A stretch of DNA of 64,000 nucleotides from assembly GCF_002871005.1 (NCBI RefSeq), contig NZ_PHSN01000016.1:124001-188000 (forward strand), written 5' to 3'. Numbering within the stretch: the stretch's first letter is position 1; the number at the start of each line of letters is the position of its first letter. Origin of the DNA: Acidimangrovimonas sediminis. Its GTDB lineage: Bacteria; Pseudomonadota; Alphaproteobacteria; Rhodobacterales; Rhodobacteraceae. The notes under the pieces are model-generated. The model saw only the letters and a list, made by a program, of their open reading frames with translations, had not been told where the DNA came from and made no database searches. Positions 17,732-26,295 of this stretch are shown here, one piece after another. The translations under genes were made by a program, and so were the position numbers.

Positions 17732-18997
17732 TCACATCCATGTGGGGATGGTATCGCGGGCGATCATTTCTTCAAAGCTCGGCCTTGCCCTTACCAGCGC
17801 GAATTGGCCGTCTTTCACAAGAACTTCGGGAATGAGCGGGCGCGAGTTGTATTCCGACGCCATCGTCGCACCGTAGGCCCCGGCCGAGCGGAAGGCGACA
17901 AGGTCGCCCGGCCCCACCGGCGGCAGCTTGCGGCCCTTGGCGAAGGTGTCGCCCGATTCGCAGACCGGCCCGACGATGTCGTAGACATGTGGCTCCACCC
18001 CCGGCTCGGGCTCGATCACCGGAACGATGTCGTGATGCGCGCCGTACATCGCCGGACGCACGAGATCGTTCATCGCGGCGTCGAGGATCAGGAAATCCCG
18101 CCCCTCGCCCGATTTCACATAGATCACCTCGGACACCAGGATCCCGGCGTTGCCGGCGATCAGGCGGCCCGGCTCGATCTCGATCTCGCAGCCCAGATGG
18201 CCCAGCTTCTCCTTCACCAGCGCACCGTATTCGATCGGCAGCGGCGGGGCGGAGTTCGACCGCTCATAAGGAATGCCGAGCCCCCCGCCCAGATCCAGCC
18301 GGCGGATCGTGTGGCCATCGGCACGCAGCGCCGCGGTCAGGGCCGCGACCTTGTCGAAGGCAAGGCCGTAAGGCTCCAGCTCCGTCAACTGGCTGCCGAT
18401 GTGAACGTCGATCCCCACCACCTCCAGCCCCGGCAGGGCGGCGGCGCGGGCATAGACCTCCCGCGCGCGGGATATCGGGATGCCGAACTTGTTCTCGGAC
18501 TTGCCGGTGGCGATCTTCTCATGCGTCTTGGCGTCGACGTCGGGGTTCACCCGCACAGTCACCGGCGCCACCTTGCCGAGCGAGAGCGCGACCTCGTTCA
18601 GCACCTCCATCTCGGGTTCGGATTCGAGGTTGAACTGACGGATCCCGCCCTCCAGCGCCGCCCGCATCTCGGCGCGCGTCTTGCCAACGCCGGAAAACAC
18701 GATCCGCTCGCCCGGGAAGCCCGCGGCAACGGCCCGCGCGTATTCCCCGCCCGACACCACGTCGGCCCCGGCGCCCAGCTCCGCCATCAGCTTCAGCACG
18801 GCCTGGTTCGAGTTCGCCTTCATGGCGTAGCACACCAGGTGATCGGTGCCGGCCAGCGCCTCATCGAACAGGCGGAAGTGGCGGGTCAGCGTGGCCGTGG
18901 AATAGCAATAGAACGGCGTGCCGACCTCGGCCGCGATTTCGGTCAGGGGAACATCTTCGGCGTGCAACACGCCGTCGCGATAGAGAAAGTGATCCAT
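17732..18997 (-). CDS. lysA: Diaminopimelate decarboxylase
   Basis: A 421-residue PLP enzyme that decarboxylates meso-diaminopimelate to L-lysine, the last step of lysine synthesis. The PLP lysine is Lys60 in CYAMKANSN; further motifs are HIGSQ, GGGLGIPY, EPGR and CESGDTF, which holds the catalytic Cys at the dimer interface. ATG 18997 gives the usual opening (MDHFLYRDG); sequence further upstream is not family-like. The Shine-Dalgarno is poor. In this order the ATP-grasp gene ends 40 bases upstream, so translation may depend on readthrough from upstream genes of the same strand. Confidence 0.96.
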   Translation of the reverse strand: MDHFLYRDGVLHAEDVPLTEIAAEVGTPFYCYSTATLTRHFRLFDEALAGTDHLVCYAMKANSNQAVLKLMAELGAGADVVSGGEYARAVAAGFPGERIVFSGVGKTRAEMRAALEGGIRQFNLESEPEMEVLNEVALSLGKVAPVTVRVNPDVDAKTHEKIATGKSENKFGIPISRAREVYARAAALPGLEVVGIDVHIGSQLTELEPYGLAFDKVAALTAALRADGHTIRRLDLGGGLGIPYERSNSAPPLPIEYGALVKEKLGHLGCEIEIEPGRLIAGNAGILVSEVIYVKSGEGRDFLILDAAMNDLVRPAMYGAHHDIVPVIEPEPGVEPHVYDIVGPVCESGDTFAKGRKLPPVGPGDLVAFRSAGAYGATMASEYNSRPLIPEVLVKDGQFALVRARPSFEEMIARDTIPTWM

Positions 18998-19037
18998 GTG
19001 CTGCTGATAGCACCGGCAGGGCGCTTTGCAAGGCCCG

Positions 19038-20228
19038 TCACTCGGGCAGCTTGTAGAGCGTCGCCTTCTTGTGCGCGATGATCGCCTCGTTACGGGCGGC
19101 CACCCGGTCCATCCGGGCCTTGATGTCGGGCGACAGGATGCCCTTGCGGTGCGCCATCTGATAGAACTCATGCCCCGGGTTGCAGTTGCTCTCGACCAGC
19201 ACGCCGCCATCGGGTCCGATTGCCACGTCCCAGCCGATCAGCCCGTTGATCGGAAAGACGGCGTGGGCATTGCAGACGGTTTCGACGATCCGGTCCCAGT
19301 TCGGCACGCGGAAGCCGACGATCGGCAGGCCCGACACCGGGTGCGTGTCGATCTCGTGCGAGTCCGGGCCATGGCCGGCATAGCATTTCTCGATCACCCC
19401 GCTGGTCGCATCGAGCCGCGCGATCATGCTTCCGTGCTGCCAGAAATTGTCCGACATCGCCTTGGGCGAGGCGATCTTCCAGATCGCGTAAAGCGGCTTC
19501 GGCGCGTGGTCCTCGATCACCGTGACGATGCGCAGGCAGCTCAGCCCGCGACCGGCGATGGCGGTCACCTCCGGATGCTGCTCCACCACGTCCTGGAACA
19601 GGTAGCCCTCCGGGAAGTCGCGCACGATCTCCTCGGCCAGCGCCACAAGCGGCACGCAACGCCCGTCCCCGAGCGAGAGCATCCCGCTGTCACGGTCGAT
19701 CGCGTCGATCCAGACCGAGCCGAGCGCATGGGTGCCGTCGGTCGGCTTGCCGAATAGCGGGTAGGTCGCGGTGTCGCGCAGGAAGGCCGCGACCCCTTCC
19801 GCATCGCGCAGGACCGGGGTCTCGCCGAACCAGCGCTCGCGGCTCAGCAGCGCCTGTGTGCGTGTCGTGGGCAGGCCGAACTGGCGCCAGAGCGCGGTCG
19901 AGGCCGCCTTGTCGCCGAGAAAGCCGCGCATCCGCGTCAGCCCCTCGGGCGCCATGCGCTGGTTCAGCACCCAGTTCGCCTTTGCGCCGACGAACTGGCG
20001 CTTTTCTTCCAGCGTAAGATCGCTGCGATAGAGGTGCAGGCCGAAATATTCCTGCTGGGTGACGCCCCGGCGCCTTGCGACGAGGCGGATGATCTCGCGG
20101 AAGATGTGACCCGGGCTCACGCCGGCCTTCTCCGCTGCCTTGCGCACCAGCGTCGCGATCACCGGCGGCTTGGCGGTGCGTCGGTCGGTCAGAATCTTGG
20201 CGTCGGCCACCACTTCTGTCTGAATCAT
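19038..20228 (-). CDS. Sugar-transfer-associated ATP-grasp family protein
   Basis: A 396-residue protein starting at ATG 20228 (GGGGA 7 bases upstream); an in-frame ATG nine codons earlier is possible. It resembles the ATP-grasp family associated with sugar transfer (pfam14397-like): helical N-terminus, then a central ATP-grasp core with FGKPTDGTHALGS (about 155-167), a Gln-rich metal/nucleotide region, and the C-terminal NGLIGWDVAIGPDGGVLVESNCNPG signature (about 332-356) containing the acidic and Asn ligands of ATP-grasp enzymes. Probably ligates a carboxylate to an amine or hydroxyl; substrate unknown. It sits between argH/DUF2834 and lysA on the same strand. Confidence 0.82.
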   Translation of the reverse strand: MIQTEVVADAKILTDRRTAKPPVIATLVRKAAEKAGVSPGHIFREIIRLVARRRGVTQQEYFGLHLYRSDLTLEEKRQFVGAKANWVLNQRMAPEGLTRMRGFLGDKAASTALWRQFGLPTTRTQALLSRERWFGETPVLRDAEGVAAFLRDTATYPLFGKPTDGTHALGSVWIDAIDRDSGMLSLGDGRCVPLVALAEEIVRDFPEGYLFQDVVEQHPEVTAIAGRGLSCLRIVTVIEDHAPKPLYAIWKIASPKAMSDNFWQHGSMIARLDATSGVIEKCYAGHGPDSHEIDTHPVSGLPIVGFRVPNWDRIVETVCNAHAVFPINGLIGWDVAIGPDGGVLVESNCNPGHEFYQMAHRKGILSPDIKARMDRVAARNEAIIAHKKATLYKLPE

Positions 20229-20345
20229 GGTCAGTCCCCACATATCCACAAGCACTGTTTCGCCAGCGGATACAGGCGGATTTGGGCAATACCGTGGCGA
20301 AACGGGGCCTCTGAAAGGTGATTTACGGGCCGCATGACGCAGGCC

Positions 20346-20663
20346 TCAGGTCACGGGCCGCGTCCTCAGGAACAGGTAGAGGGGCAAGCCACAGGACAGG
20401 CCGATCAGGAAGGTCGCGGGGATCGCCACCAGCGCGATCCAGTTGCGCCGCACCAGCGTCTCCGCCAGCACCCAGAGCGTGAGCGCGAGCGCGGCGATCG
20501 TCAGGTCCCACATCAGTCCGGTGGTCGCGGCATTGGCGTGCCAGGCGGTGACCAGCCCGGGAAGGTCAACGCCGTGGTCCGCGAACCATGCCAGGTAGAA
20601 GCGCATCGGTTGCACCGCGCCCCAGACCGCGAGGGCCAGATAGGCGAGGCGCAGCGCCGACAT
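20346..20663 (-). CDS. DUF2834 family small membrane protein
   Basis: A 105-residue protein with three strongly hydrophobic segments (about 3-22, 48-68 and 75-98) and the family pattern of an N-terminal Y/W-rich loop (PMRFYLAWFADHG) and the end PLYLFLRTRP. Function is unknown. The start overlaps the stop of the mini-lipoprotein gene (ATGA), and that gene overlaps argH in the same way, so all three are coupled. Confidence 0.82.
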   Translation of the reverse strand: MSALRLAYLALAVWGAVQPMRFYLAWFADHGVDLPGLVTAWHANAATTGLMWDLTIAALALTLWVLAETLVRRNWIALVAIPATFLIGLSCGLPLYLFLRTRPVT

Positions 20664-20836
20664 CAGAGCTTCGACACCACGCCGACCCGGGCATCGCCCG
20701 AGATCGACAGCGACGACGAGCCATCGCGCGACGTGACGGTGTTGTCGGGCTTGGCCGGCGGCGGGGTCGGCGCGCCATCGGCGCCACAGGCGGCGACGAG
20801 GGCGGCAAGGCCAAGGGTGGCGGCGAGGCGGATCAT
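20663..20836 (-). CDS. Small lipoprotein
   Basis: A 57-residue protein: signal [17 protein letters not shown] with a lipobox (LVAAC, lipidated Cys17), then 40 polar residues containing [37 protein letters not shown]. It starts at ATG 20836, overlapping the argH stop (ATGA), and ends overlapping the DUF2834 start. Small lipoproteins are common next to argH/lysA in related genomes. Residue 18 is Gly rather than Asp, so outer-membrane sorting is expected. Function unknown. Confidence 0.85.
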   Translation of the reverse strand: MIRLAATLGLAALVAACGADGAPTPPPAKPDNTVTSRDGSSSLSISGDARVGVVSKL

Positions 20837-22230
20837 TTCAGGATCTCCTTCCAGCGGGCAGTCTGGGCCCGGACGTTGTCGGGCGCGGTGCCGCCGTAGG
20901 AGCGCCGGCTGGCCACCGAATTGTGGACGCCAAGCACCGAATAGAGATCCTGCGTGATCCCCTCGTGCCCGGTCTGCAGCTCCTTCAGCGACAGATCGGC
21001 AAGGTCGCAGCCCTTCTTTTCCGCCAGTGCCACCAGTGAACCGGTCACGTGGTGCGCGTCGCGGAACGGCAGGCCCAGCTCCCGCACCAGCCAGTCGGCA
21101 AGGTCCGTGGCGGTCGAGAAGCCCGCCCCTGCCGCCTCTTCCAGGATCTTCCGGTTGCCGTGCATGTCGCGCACCATCCCGGTCATCGCGGCCAGTCCCA
21201 GCATCAGGTTGTCGGCGGCGTCGAAGACCTGTTCCTTGTCTTCCTGCATGTCCTTGGAATAGGCCAGCGGCAGCCCCTTCATCACGGTGAAGAGGGCAAC
21301 GGTCGCCCCAAGGATCCGGCCCACCTTGGCGCGCAGAAGCTCCGCCGCGTCAGGGTTGCGCTTTTGCGGCATGATCGACGAGCCGGTCGAGAAACCGTCC
21401 GACAGCCGCACGAAGCGGAACTGCGCCGAGGACCAGATCACCAGTTCCTCGGCGAAGCGCGACAGGTGCATGGCGCAGATCGAGGCGGCGGAGAGGAACT
21501 CCAGCGCGAAATCGCGGTCGGCCACGGCGTCGAGCGAATTGGCGGACGGCCGGTCGAAGCCAAGCGCCTCGGCCGTGGCATGGCGGTCGATCGGGAAAGA
21601 GGTGCCGGCCAGCGCGGCCGCGCCGAGCGGGCATTCGTTCATCCGCGCGCGGGCGTCGCGGAAGCGGCCGGCGTCGCGGCCCAGCATCTCGACATAGGCC
21701 AGCATGTGGTGGCCCCATGTCACGGGCTGGGCGCTTTGCAGGTGGGTGAAACCTGGCATGACCCAGTCGGCCCCGGCCTCGGCCTGCGCAAGAAAGGCCT
21801 TCTGCAACGCCTCGATCCCGCCGATGGCCGCGTCGATCTGGTCACGCACCCAGAGCCGGAAGTCAGTCGCCACCTGGTCGTTGCGCGACCGCGCGGTGTG
21901 CAGCCGGCCCGCCGGTTCGCCGATGATCTCCTTCAGCCGGGCCTCCACGTTCATGTGGATGTCCTCGAGGTCGGTGCGGAAGGCGAAGTCGCCCGCCTCG
22001 ATCTCTGACAAGACCGTGAGCAGGCCTTCCCCGATCGCCTCGGCATCCTTATCCCCGATGATGCCCTGGGCGGCGAGCATCGCCGCATGGGCGCGCGAGC
22101 CGCGGATGTCCTGGGCGTAGAGCCGTTTGTCGTAACCGATCGAGGCGTTGATCGCCTCCATGATCGCGTCGGGACCAGCGGCGAAACGCCCGCCCCACAT
22201 GGTGTTTGCAGCTGTCGTGTTATCGGTCAT
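20833..22230 (-). CDS. argH: Argininosuccinate lyase
   Basis: A 465-residue enzyme of the fumarase/aspartase superfamily that splits argininosuccinate into arginine and fumarate, the last step of arginine synthesis. The opening [21 protein letters not shown], the internal [13 protein letters not shown] and the catalytic-loop signature [12 protein letters not shown] (about 283-294) are all intact. ATG 22230 gives the family N-terminus; the open frame continues upstream with unrelated sequence that overlaps tlpA. It is divergent from tlpA, with only 33 bases between start codons, so the promoters must overlap. Confidence 0.97.
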   Translation of the reverse strand: MTDNTTAANTMWGGRFAAGPDAIMEAINASIGYDKRLYAQDIRGSRAHAAMLAAQGIIGDKDAEAIGEGLLTVLSEIEAGDFAFRTDLEDIHMNVEARLKEIIGEPAGRLHTARSRNDQVATDFRLWVRDQIDAAIGGIEALQKAFLAQAEAGADWVMPGFTHLQSAQPVTWGHHMLAYVEMLGRDAGRFRDARARMNECPLGAAALAGTSFPIDRHATAEALGFDRPSANSLDAVADRDFALEFLSAASICAMHLSRFAEELVIWSSAQFRFVRLSDGFSTGSSIMPQKRNPDAAELLRAKVGRILGATVALFTVMKGLPLAYSKDMQEDKEQVFDAADNLMLGLAAMTGMVRDMHGNRKILEEAAGAGFSTATDLADWLVRELGLPFRDAHHVTGSLVALAEKKGCDLADLSLKELQTGHEGITQDLYSVLGVHNSVASRRSYGGTAPDNVRAQTARWKEILK

Positions 22231-22263
22231 TGTCGGCAGGGTCCGCTTCGGGTCGGAGAGAGC

Positions 22264-22848
22264 ATGAAGAATATCCGTATCGCCGTCCTGTACACGGCCC
22301 TCGCGCTTGGTGCAAATGCCCTGGCCGTGCTGCCCGCCGCCGCCGCGATGGCCCCCGCCGTCGCAAGCGCCGACGGGTTGCGCGCAGGCGACATGAAGAA
22401 ACTGTCGCTGCATGCCGATCCGAAACCGGTGCCCGACATCGCCTTCCAGGACGCCGACGGCAAGCCGCACAAGCTTTCGGAATACCGCGGAAAGCTGGTC
22501 CTCGTGAACTTCTGGGCAACCTGGTGCGCGCCCTGCCGGGTCGAGATGCCGACCCTCGACAAGCTGCAGGCCGAGATGGGCGACCGGCTTACGGTGCTGC
22601 CGATCGCCACGATCCGCAACACGCTGCCCGCGGTGCAGCGGTTCTTCAAGAGCGACAAGATCGAACACCTGCCCATCCTGATCGACCCGCAGGCAGCGCT
22701 GGCGCACAAGATGGGGGTCATGGGGCTGCCCGTCACCCTCATACTGAACGCGCAGGGCGAGGAGATCGGGCGGTTGATCGGCGAGGCGGACTGGTCCGGC
22801 GACGACGCAAGGGCCGTGCTGGGCGCGCTGATCGGCGCGGACGGGTGA
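22264..22848 (+). CDS. tlpA: TlpA-family thiol:disulfide oxidoreductase
   Basis: A 194-residue exported thioredoxin-fold protein. Signal peptide or anchor at about residues 6-30, then a thioredoxin domain with [22 protein letters not shown]: active-site Cys88-Ala-Pro-Cys91, and the cis-Pro motif GLPVT. Proteins of this group keep periplasmic cysteines reduced, often for cytochrome c or cytochrome oxidase assembly. GGAGAG precedes the ATG. It is divergent from argH, a typical arrangement in Rhodobacterales. Assignment to TlpA/ResA rather than another member is tentative. Confidence 0.9.
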   Translation: MKNIRIAVLYTALALGANALAVLPAAAAMAPAVASADGLRAGDMKKLSLHADPKPVPDIAFQDADGKPHKLSEYRGKLVLVNFWATWCAPCRVEMPTLDKLQAEMGDRLTVLPIATIRNTLPAVQRFFKSDKIEHLPILIDPQAALAHKMGVMGLPVTLILNAQGEEIGRLIGEADWSGDDARAVLGALIGADG

Positions 22849-22856
22849 CGCCAGGA

Positions 22857-22905
22857 GCCAAGAGTTTTAGATAAAACTCTTGGCAAATTTCTTGGAAGAA
22901 ATTTG
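22857..22905. repeat. AT-rich double palindrome, terminator-like repeat
   Basis: Two perfect palindromes lie side by side in otherwise GC-rich DNA. The first is a 13-bp arm (GCCAAGAGTTTTA / TAAAACTCTTGGC) around GA at 22857-22884; the second is a 10-bp arm (CAAATTTCTT / AAGAAATTTG) around GG at 22884-22905. They fill the 65-base spacer between two convergent genes, so a bidirectional terminator is likely. Confidence 0.85.
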
Positions 22906-22913
22906 GATGGCGC

Positions 22914-23798
22914 TCAGGCGGGACGGCGGGTCTTCTGTGCCAGCGCCACGCCGCCGACGACCAGCACCAGCGCCGCGGCGTGGTAGGGTTTCAGCCGCTC
23001 GCCCAGCACCAGCACCGACAGGATCGCCCCGAAGACCGGCACGAAGTTCATGAAGAGCCCCGCCCGGTTCGACCCGATCAGGCGGTTCCCCGCGGCAAAG
23101 GACATCTGCGCGACAAGGCTGGGGAAAATCCCGGTGAAAAGCGCGATGGCCAGCCCGGCCGTGTCGGGCCCATGGGCCGCGCCCGTCGCGATCTCGAACC
23201 CCGAAAACGGCAGCGAGGTGATCAGCGCCGCGACCGACAGCACGATCATGAAGCTCAGCAGGTGGATCTCGGGCATCCAGCGCAACGAGACGGAATAGAG
23301 TCCGTAGAACGTCGTCGCCAGGAGCATCAGCGCGTCGCCGTGGTTGAGATGCAGGTTCAGAAGCACCCCCAGGCTGCCCTGCGCCGCGACGGTCAGCACA
23401 CCGGCAAGCGTCAGCGCGAAGCCCGCGAACTGGGCCGCGGAAACGCGGGTGCGGAACAGCACGAAATTGGCCAGGAAGATCACCAGCGGCATCCCGGCCT
23501 GGATGATCAGCATGTTGAGCGCGGTGGTATAGCGCGCCGAGGTGTAGAAGGTCGCGTTGAAGAGGGTGAAGCCCACGGTGCCCATCGCCGCCAGCATCGG
23601 CAGGTGGCGGCGCACCACCGGCCAGTCGTGCCGCAACCGCCGGTGACCGACAAGGCCCACGGCGACCACCGCGATGGCCCAGCGCAGCGTGGTCAACACG
23701 AAGGGGCTGACATGCCCCACGGCAAGCCGCCCGGCGACGGCGTTCGAGGCCCAGACAAGCGCGGTCAAGAGCAGGAAGACATAGGCGCGGGTGATCAT
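22914..23798 (-). CDS. DMT superfamily (EamA) transporter
   Basis: A 294-residue membrane protein with about ten hydrophobic helices in two EamA repeats (about 8-135 and 148-288). Characteristic segments are an N-terminal WASNAVAGRL, PFVLTTLRW, and, in the second repeat, SLRWMPEIHLLSF and GSNRAGLFMNFVPVFGAILSVLVLGERL. Such proteins export amino acids or other metabolites; no substrate can be assigned. It is monocistronic and convergent with tlpA. Confidence 0.88.
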   Translation of the reverse strand: MITRAYVFLLLTALVWASNAVAGRLAVGHVSPFVLTTLRWAIAVVAVGLVGHRRLRHDWPVVRRHLPMLAAMGTVGFTLFNATFYTSARYTTALNMLIIQAGMPLVIFLANFVLFRTRVSAAQFAGFALTLAGVLTVAAQGSLGVLLNLHLNHGDALMLLATTFYGLYSVSLRWMPEIHLLSFMIVLSVAALITSLPFSGFEIATGAAHGPDTAGLAIALFTGIFPSLVAQMSFAAGNRLIGSNRAGLFMNFVPVFGAILSVLVLGERLKPYHAAALVLVVGGVALAQKTRRPA

Positions 23799-23863
23799 GA
23801 CTGGGCCCCTCCCCGGCCCGACAACCGCGCGACCCTAACGGCGGGGGGCGGCGGGGACAATGG

Positions 23864-24135
23864 GGGCCGGTCCGTCCATCAACGGGGCATCAGGGCGGCA
23901 GCAGGGGCCCGTCAGCGCCACTTCACCCCGAGCCTCTTTCGGCACGAGCGAAGGAGCGGGTCCGTCCGGTCAACAGGGCGTCGGGGCGGCGGCAGGGGGC
24001 TGTATCAACCCTCCACCCCAGGTTGCATTTCGGCATGAAAGCCGGGGCCGGTCCGTTAGGCCAACGGAGCGGCAGGGCGGCAGGGGGCAGTCTGCCCCTG
24101 CACCCCCGGCGCATGTCGGCCCGAACGAAAGAGCC
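23864..24135. repeat. Three diverged tandem units of about 90 bp, filling most of a 418-base gap
   Basis: Starts of units share CCGGTCCGT-type sequence near 23868, 23957 and 24049 (steps of about 90 bases), followed by a G-rich half, a C-rich half able to pair with it, and an end resembling TTTCGGCAxGAAxGAAAG. The third unit pairs best (GGGGGCAG with CTGCCCC). Units match only partly, so the array is old. No open frame is supported between 23799 and 24216. Confidence 0.6.
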
Positions 24136-24216
24136 GGTCTCGCGGTCGGGGCGGAACGGCACCTCCGCTCAGTGCGGGGCTCCGTCTGCCGGGTCGTGGG
24201 GCCGGCAAGGGGGGCG

Positions 24217-26295
24217 TCAGCGCCTTCCCTCGCGCAGCCAGGCGGCGAGGGCAAAGAGCGAGGCGATCAGCAGGAAGGCCCAGGCCGGCAGGAACGGTGT
24301 CACCCGCAGGTCCTTGGTGATATAGGCGTGGCGCGGGGTGATCCCGATCCAGCCGCGGCCGGCGGCGGCGCGACCCTCCGCCACCGTGCGCACGTCGGGC
24401 ACGCCATCCTCGACCCGAAGCACCCCGCCGCGGTGGATGGCGGCATAGGGCGCCAGCCGGTCGGGCGTGGCGATGGTCTGTTCGAATTCCTTCGGCGCCG
24501 AGGGGCCGACCGCGATCACCGCGGTCTTGTCGCCCTGCTTCAGGCGATAAAGCCCCATGTCCGGCGCCGTCCAGGTGGCGGTGAAACGGCCCGGCTCGGT
24601 CTCGGTCAGCGGCACCTCGACGGTCTTGTCGTCGGGGCCGGTGATCGAGACCTTGTCATGCCCCTCGCTCAGCGAGCGGCGGGTGATGGTGATGGTCTGG
24701 CCCTCGGCGCTGGCGGTCAGGGCCTCTTCCTCGAGGTCCGGCTCCTTCATCATCCAGTGCGCGAGGCGGCGCAGCAGTTCGAGCTGCGGCCCCCCGCCCT
24801 CGTAACCGCGCGACCAGAGCCAGGCCTCGTCCGACGATAGCAGCGCCACGCGCCCCTTGCCCTCGCGCTTGAGCACGAGGAGCGGGTCGCCGTCGATGCC
24901 GGACATCAGCACCTGCCCGCCGCGGTTCTTCACCTCGACCTGGCGGAACCAGCGGCCCCAGCCGGGCCCCTTCTCGCCCGGCTTCGGCTTCGGCCCGAAA
25001 GCCGCGAGCCCCTCGGTCACCGGGTGGCGATCGCCAAGCTTGGTGATCTCGGGCTTGAAGCCCCCGACGAGGACCTGGGAGGTGGGCACCACGGGCAGGA
25101 TGTCGCCCAGAGGCGAACGCCAGAGGCTGTCGGCCGAGCCGAACTCGGGCCCGGCCGAGACCAGCACCGCACCGCCGTTCTCGACATATTGCTTGACGTT
25201 GTCGAGATAGGCCGATGGCAGGATGCCGCGGCGGCGGTAGCGGTCGAAGATGATCAGGTCGAATTCCTTGATCTTCTCGACGAAAAGCTCCCGCGTGGGG
25301 AAGGCGATCAGGGACAGCTCGCTCACCGGAACGCCGTCCTGCTTTTCCGGCGGGCGCAAAATGGTGAAGTGCACGAGATCGACCGAACTGTCGGATTTCA
25401 GCAGGTTGCGCCAGACCCGTTCGCCGGTATGCGGCTCTCCCGACACCAGCAGCACGCGCAGCCGGTCGCGCACCCCGTTCATCTGGACGACGGCGGAGTT
25501 GTTGCGGTCGGTCAGCTCGCCCGTCTCGGTGGGCACGGTGAATTGCAGCACGTTCATCCCGCCGTGCGGCAGGGTGACAGGCAGTTGCAGATCCTTGCCA
25601 ACGGGAACGGTGAAAGTCTGTGGCGGCTTGCCGTCGATCGCGATCTTCAGGCTGGCGGTGGCGGGAATATCGGCGGGCACCTGCCCTTCGTCCTGCACCC
25701 GGAGGGTCAGCTTGACCGGCTCGCCCATGATGGCGAAGGCGGGGGCGTCCTTGACGATCAGCCGGCGGTCCCAGTCGCTGCGGTGGCCGGTCAGCACGAC
25801 GTTCACCGGCGCCGGCATGTCGGGCGCGCGCGCCATATCGTGCACCTGCCCGTCGGTCACGAGGATGGCGCCGGCGACCCGGGCGCGGGGTTCCTCGGCC
25901 AGCGCGTCCGATAGTGCGCCCATCAGAAGGGTGCCGCCATCGCCCGGCGCGTCGCCCAGGGTGACCTGACGCACCTCGGTGTTGGGAAGGCGCTGCAACT
26001 CGTCCTTGAGGTCTGTGACCGCCCGCTCCATCTGCGCGGGGCGGTCGCCGATCTTCTGGCTGGCGGAATGGTCGCTGACCAGCAGCACGATGTTGGACAG
26101 CGGCTGGCGGTCCTCGGTCTGGAGCGCGGGATTGGCGAGCGCCAGCAGCAGCACCGCCGCGGTCAGCCCGCGCAGCCACCACCCCGACAGGCCGCGCCAG
26201 AAGGCCAGCACCACGGCCAGCACCGCCACCGCGATGGCAAGCCAGAGCACGGGCCATGGCACCATGGGCGCGAAGATGATCTGGCCCCAACTCAA
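24217..26295 (-). CDS. Membrane protein with a glutamine-amidotransferase-like fold
   Basis: A 692-residue protein found with MoxR/DUF58/DUF4159 genes in alphaproteobacteria. Two N-terminal membrane helices (about 13-32 and 40-58) and one C-terminal helix (about 668-688) bracket a large extracytoplasmic region. Early on it looks VWA-like (NIVLLVSDHSASQ, about 68-80; AILVTDGQVHD, about 144-154); later a class I GATase-like segment (FDLIIFDRYRRRGILPSAYLDNVKQYVENGGAVLVSAGPEFG, near 345-390). No catalytic Cys nucleophile elbow is evident, so enzymatic activity is doubtful. It overlaps the stop of the DUF4159 gene by 4 bases and ends the operon. Confidence 0.82.
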   Translation of the reverse strand: MSWGQIIFAPMVPWPVLWLAIAVAVLAVVLAFWRGLSGWWLRGLTAAVLLLALANPALQTEDRQPLSNIVLLVSDHSASQKIGDRPAQMERAVTDLKDELQRLPNTEVRQVTLGDAPGDGGTLLMGALSDALAEEPRARVAGAILVTDGQVHDMARAPDMPAPVNVVLTGHRSDWDRRLIVKDAPAFAIMGEPVKLTLRVQDEGQVPADIPATASLKIAIDGKPPQTFTVPVGKDLQLPVTLPHGGMNVLQFTVPTETGELTDRNNSAVVQMNGVRDRLRVLLVSGEPHTGERVWRNLLKSDSSVDLVHFTILRPPEKQDGVPVSELSLIAFPTRELFVEKIKEFDLIIFDRYRRRGILPSAYLDNVKQYVENGGAVLVSAGPEFGSADSLWRSPLGDILPVVPTSQVLVGGFKPEITKLGDRHPVTEGLAAFGPKPKPGEKGPGWGRWFRQVEVKNRGGQVLMSGIDGDPLLVLKREGKGRVALLSSDEAWLWSRGYEGGGPQLELLRRLAHWMMKEPDLEEEALTASAEGQTITITRRSLSEGHDKVSITGPDDKTVEVPLTETEPGRFTATWTAPDMGLYRLKQGDKTAVIAVGPSAPKEFEQTIATPDRLAPYAAIHRGGVLRVEDGVPDVRTVAEGRAAAGRGWIGITPRHAYITKDLRVTPFLPAWAFLLIASLFALAAWLREGRR

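Noticed and set aside
15535-17835. A 766-codon open frame on the plus strand
   Set aside because: It is antisense to the DUF4175 gene. The Leu-rich start merely mirrors the Gln-rich repeats on the coding strand.
23864-24135. Possible CRISPR array from the repeated units
   Set aside because: Units are about 90 bases, diverged along their whole length, and there are no short identical repeats separated by unique spacers. No cas genes are near.
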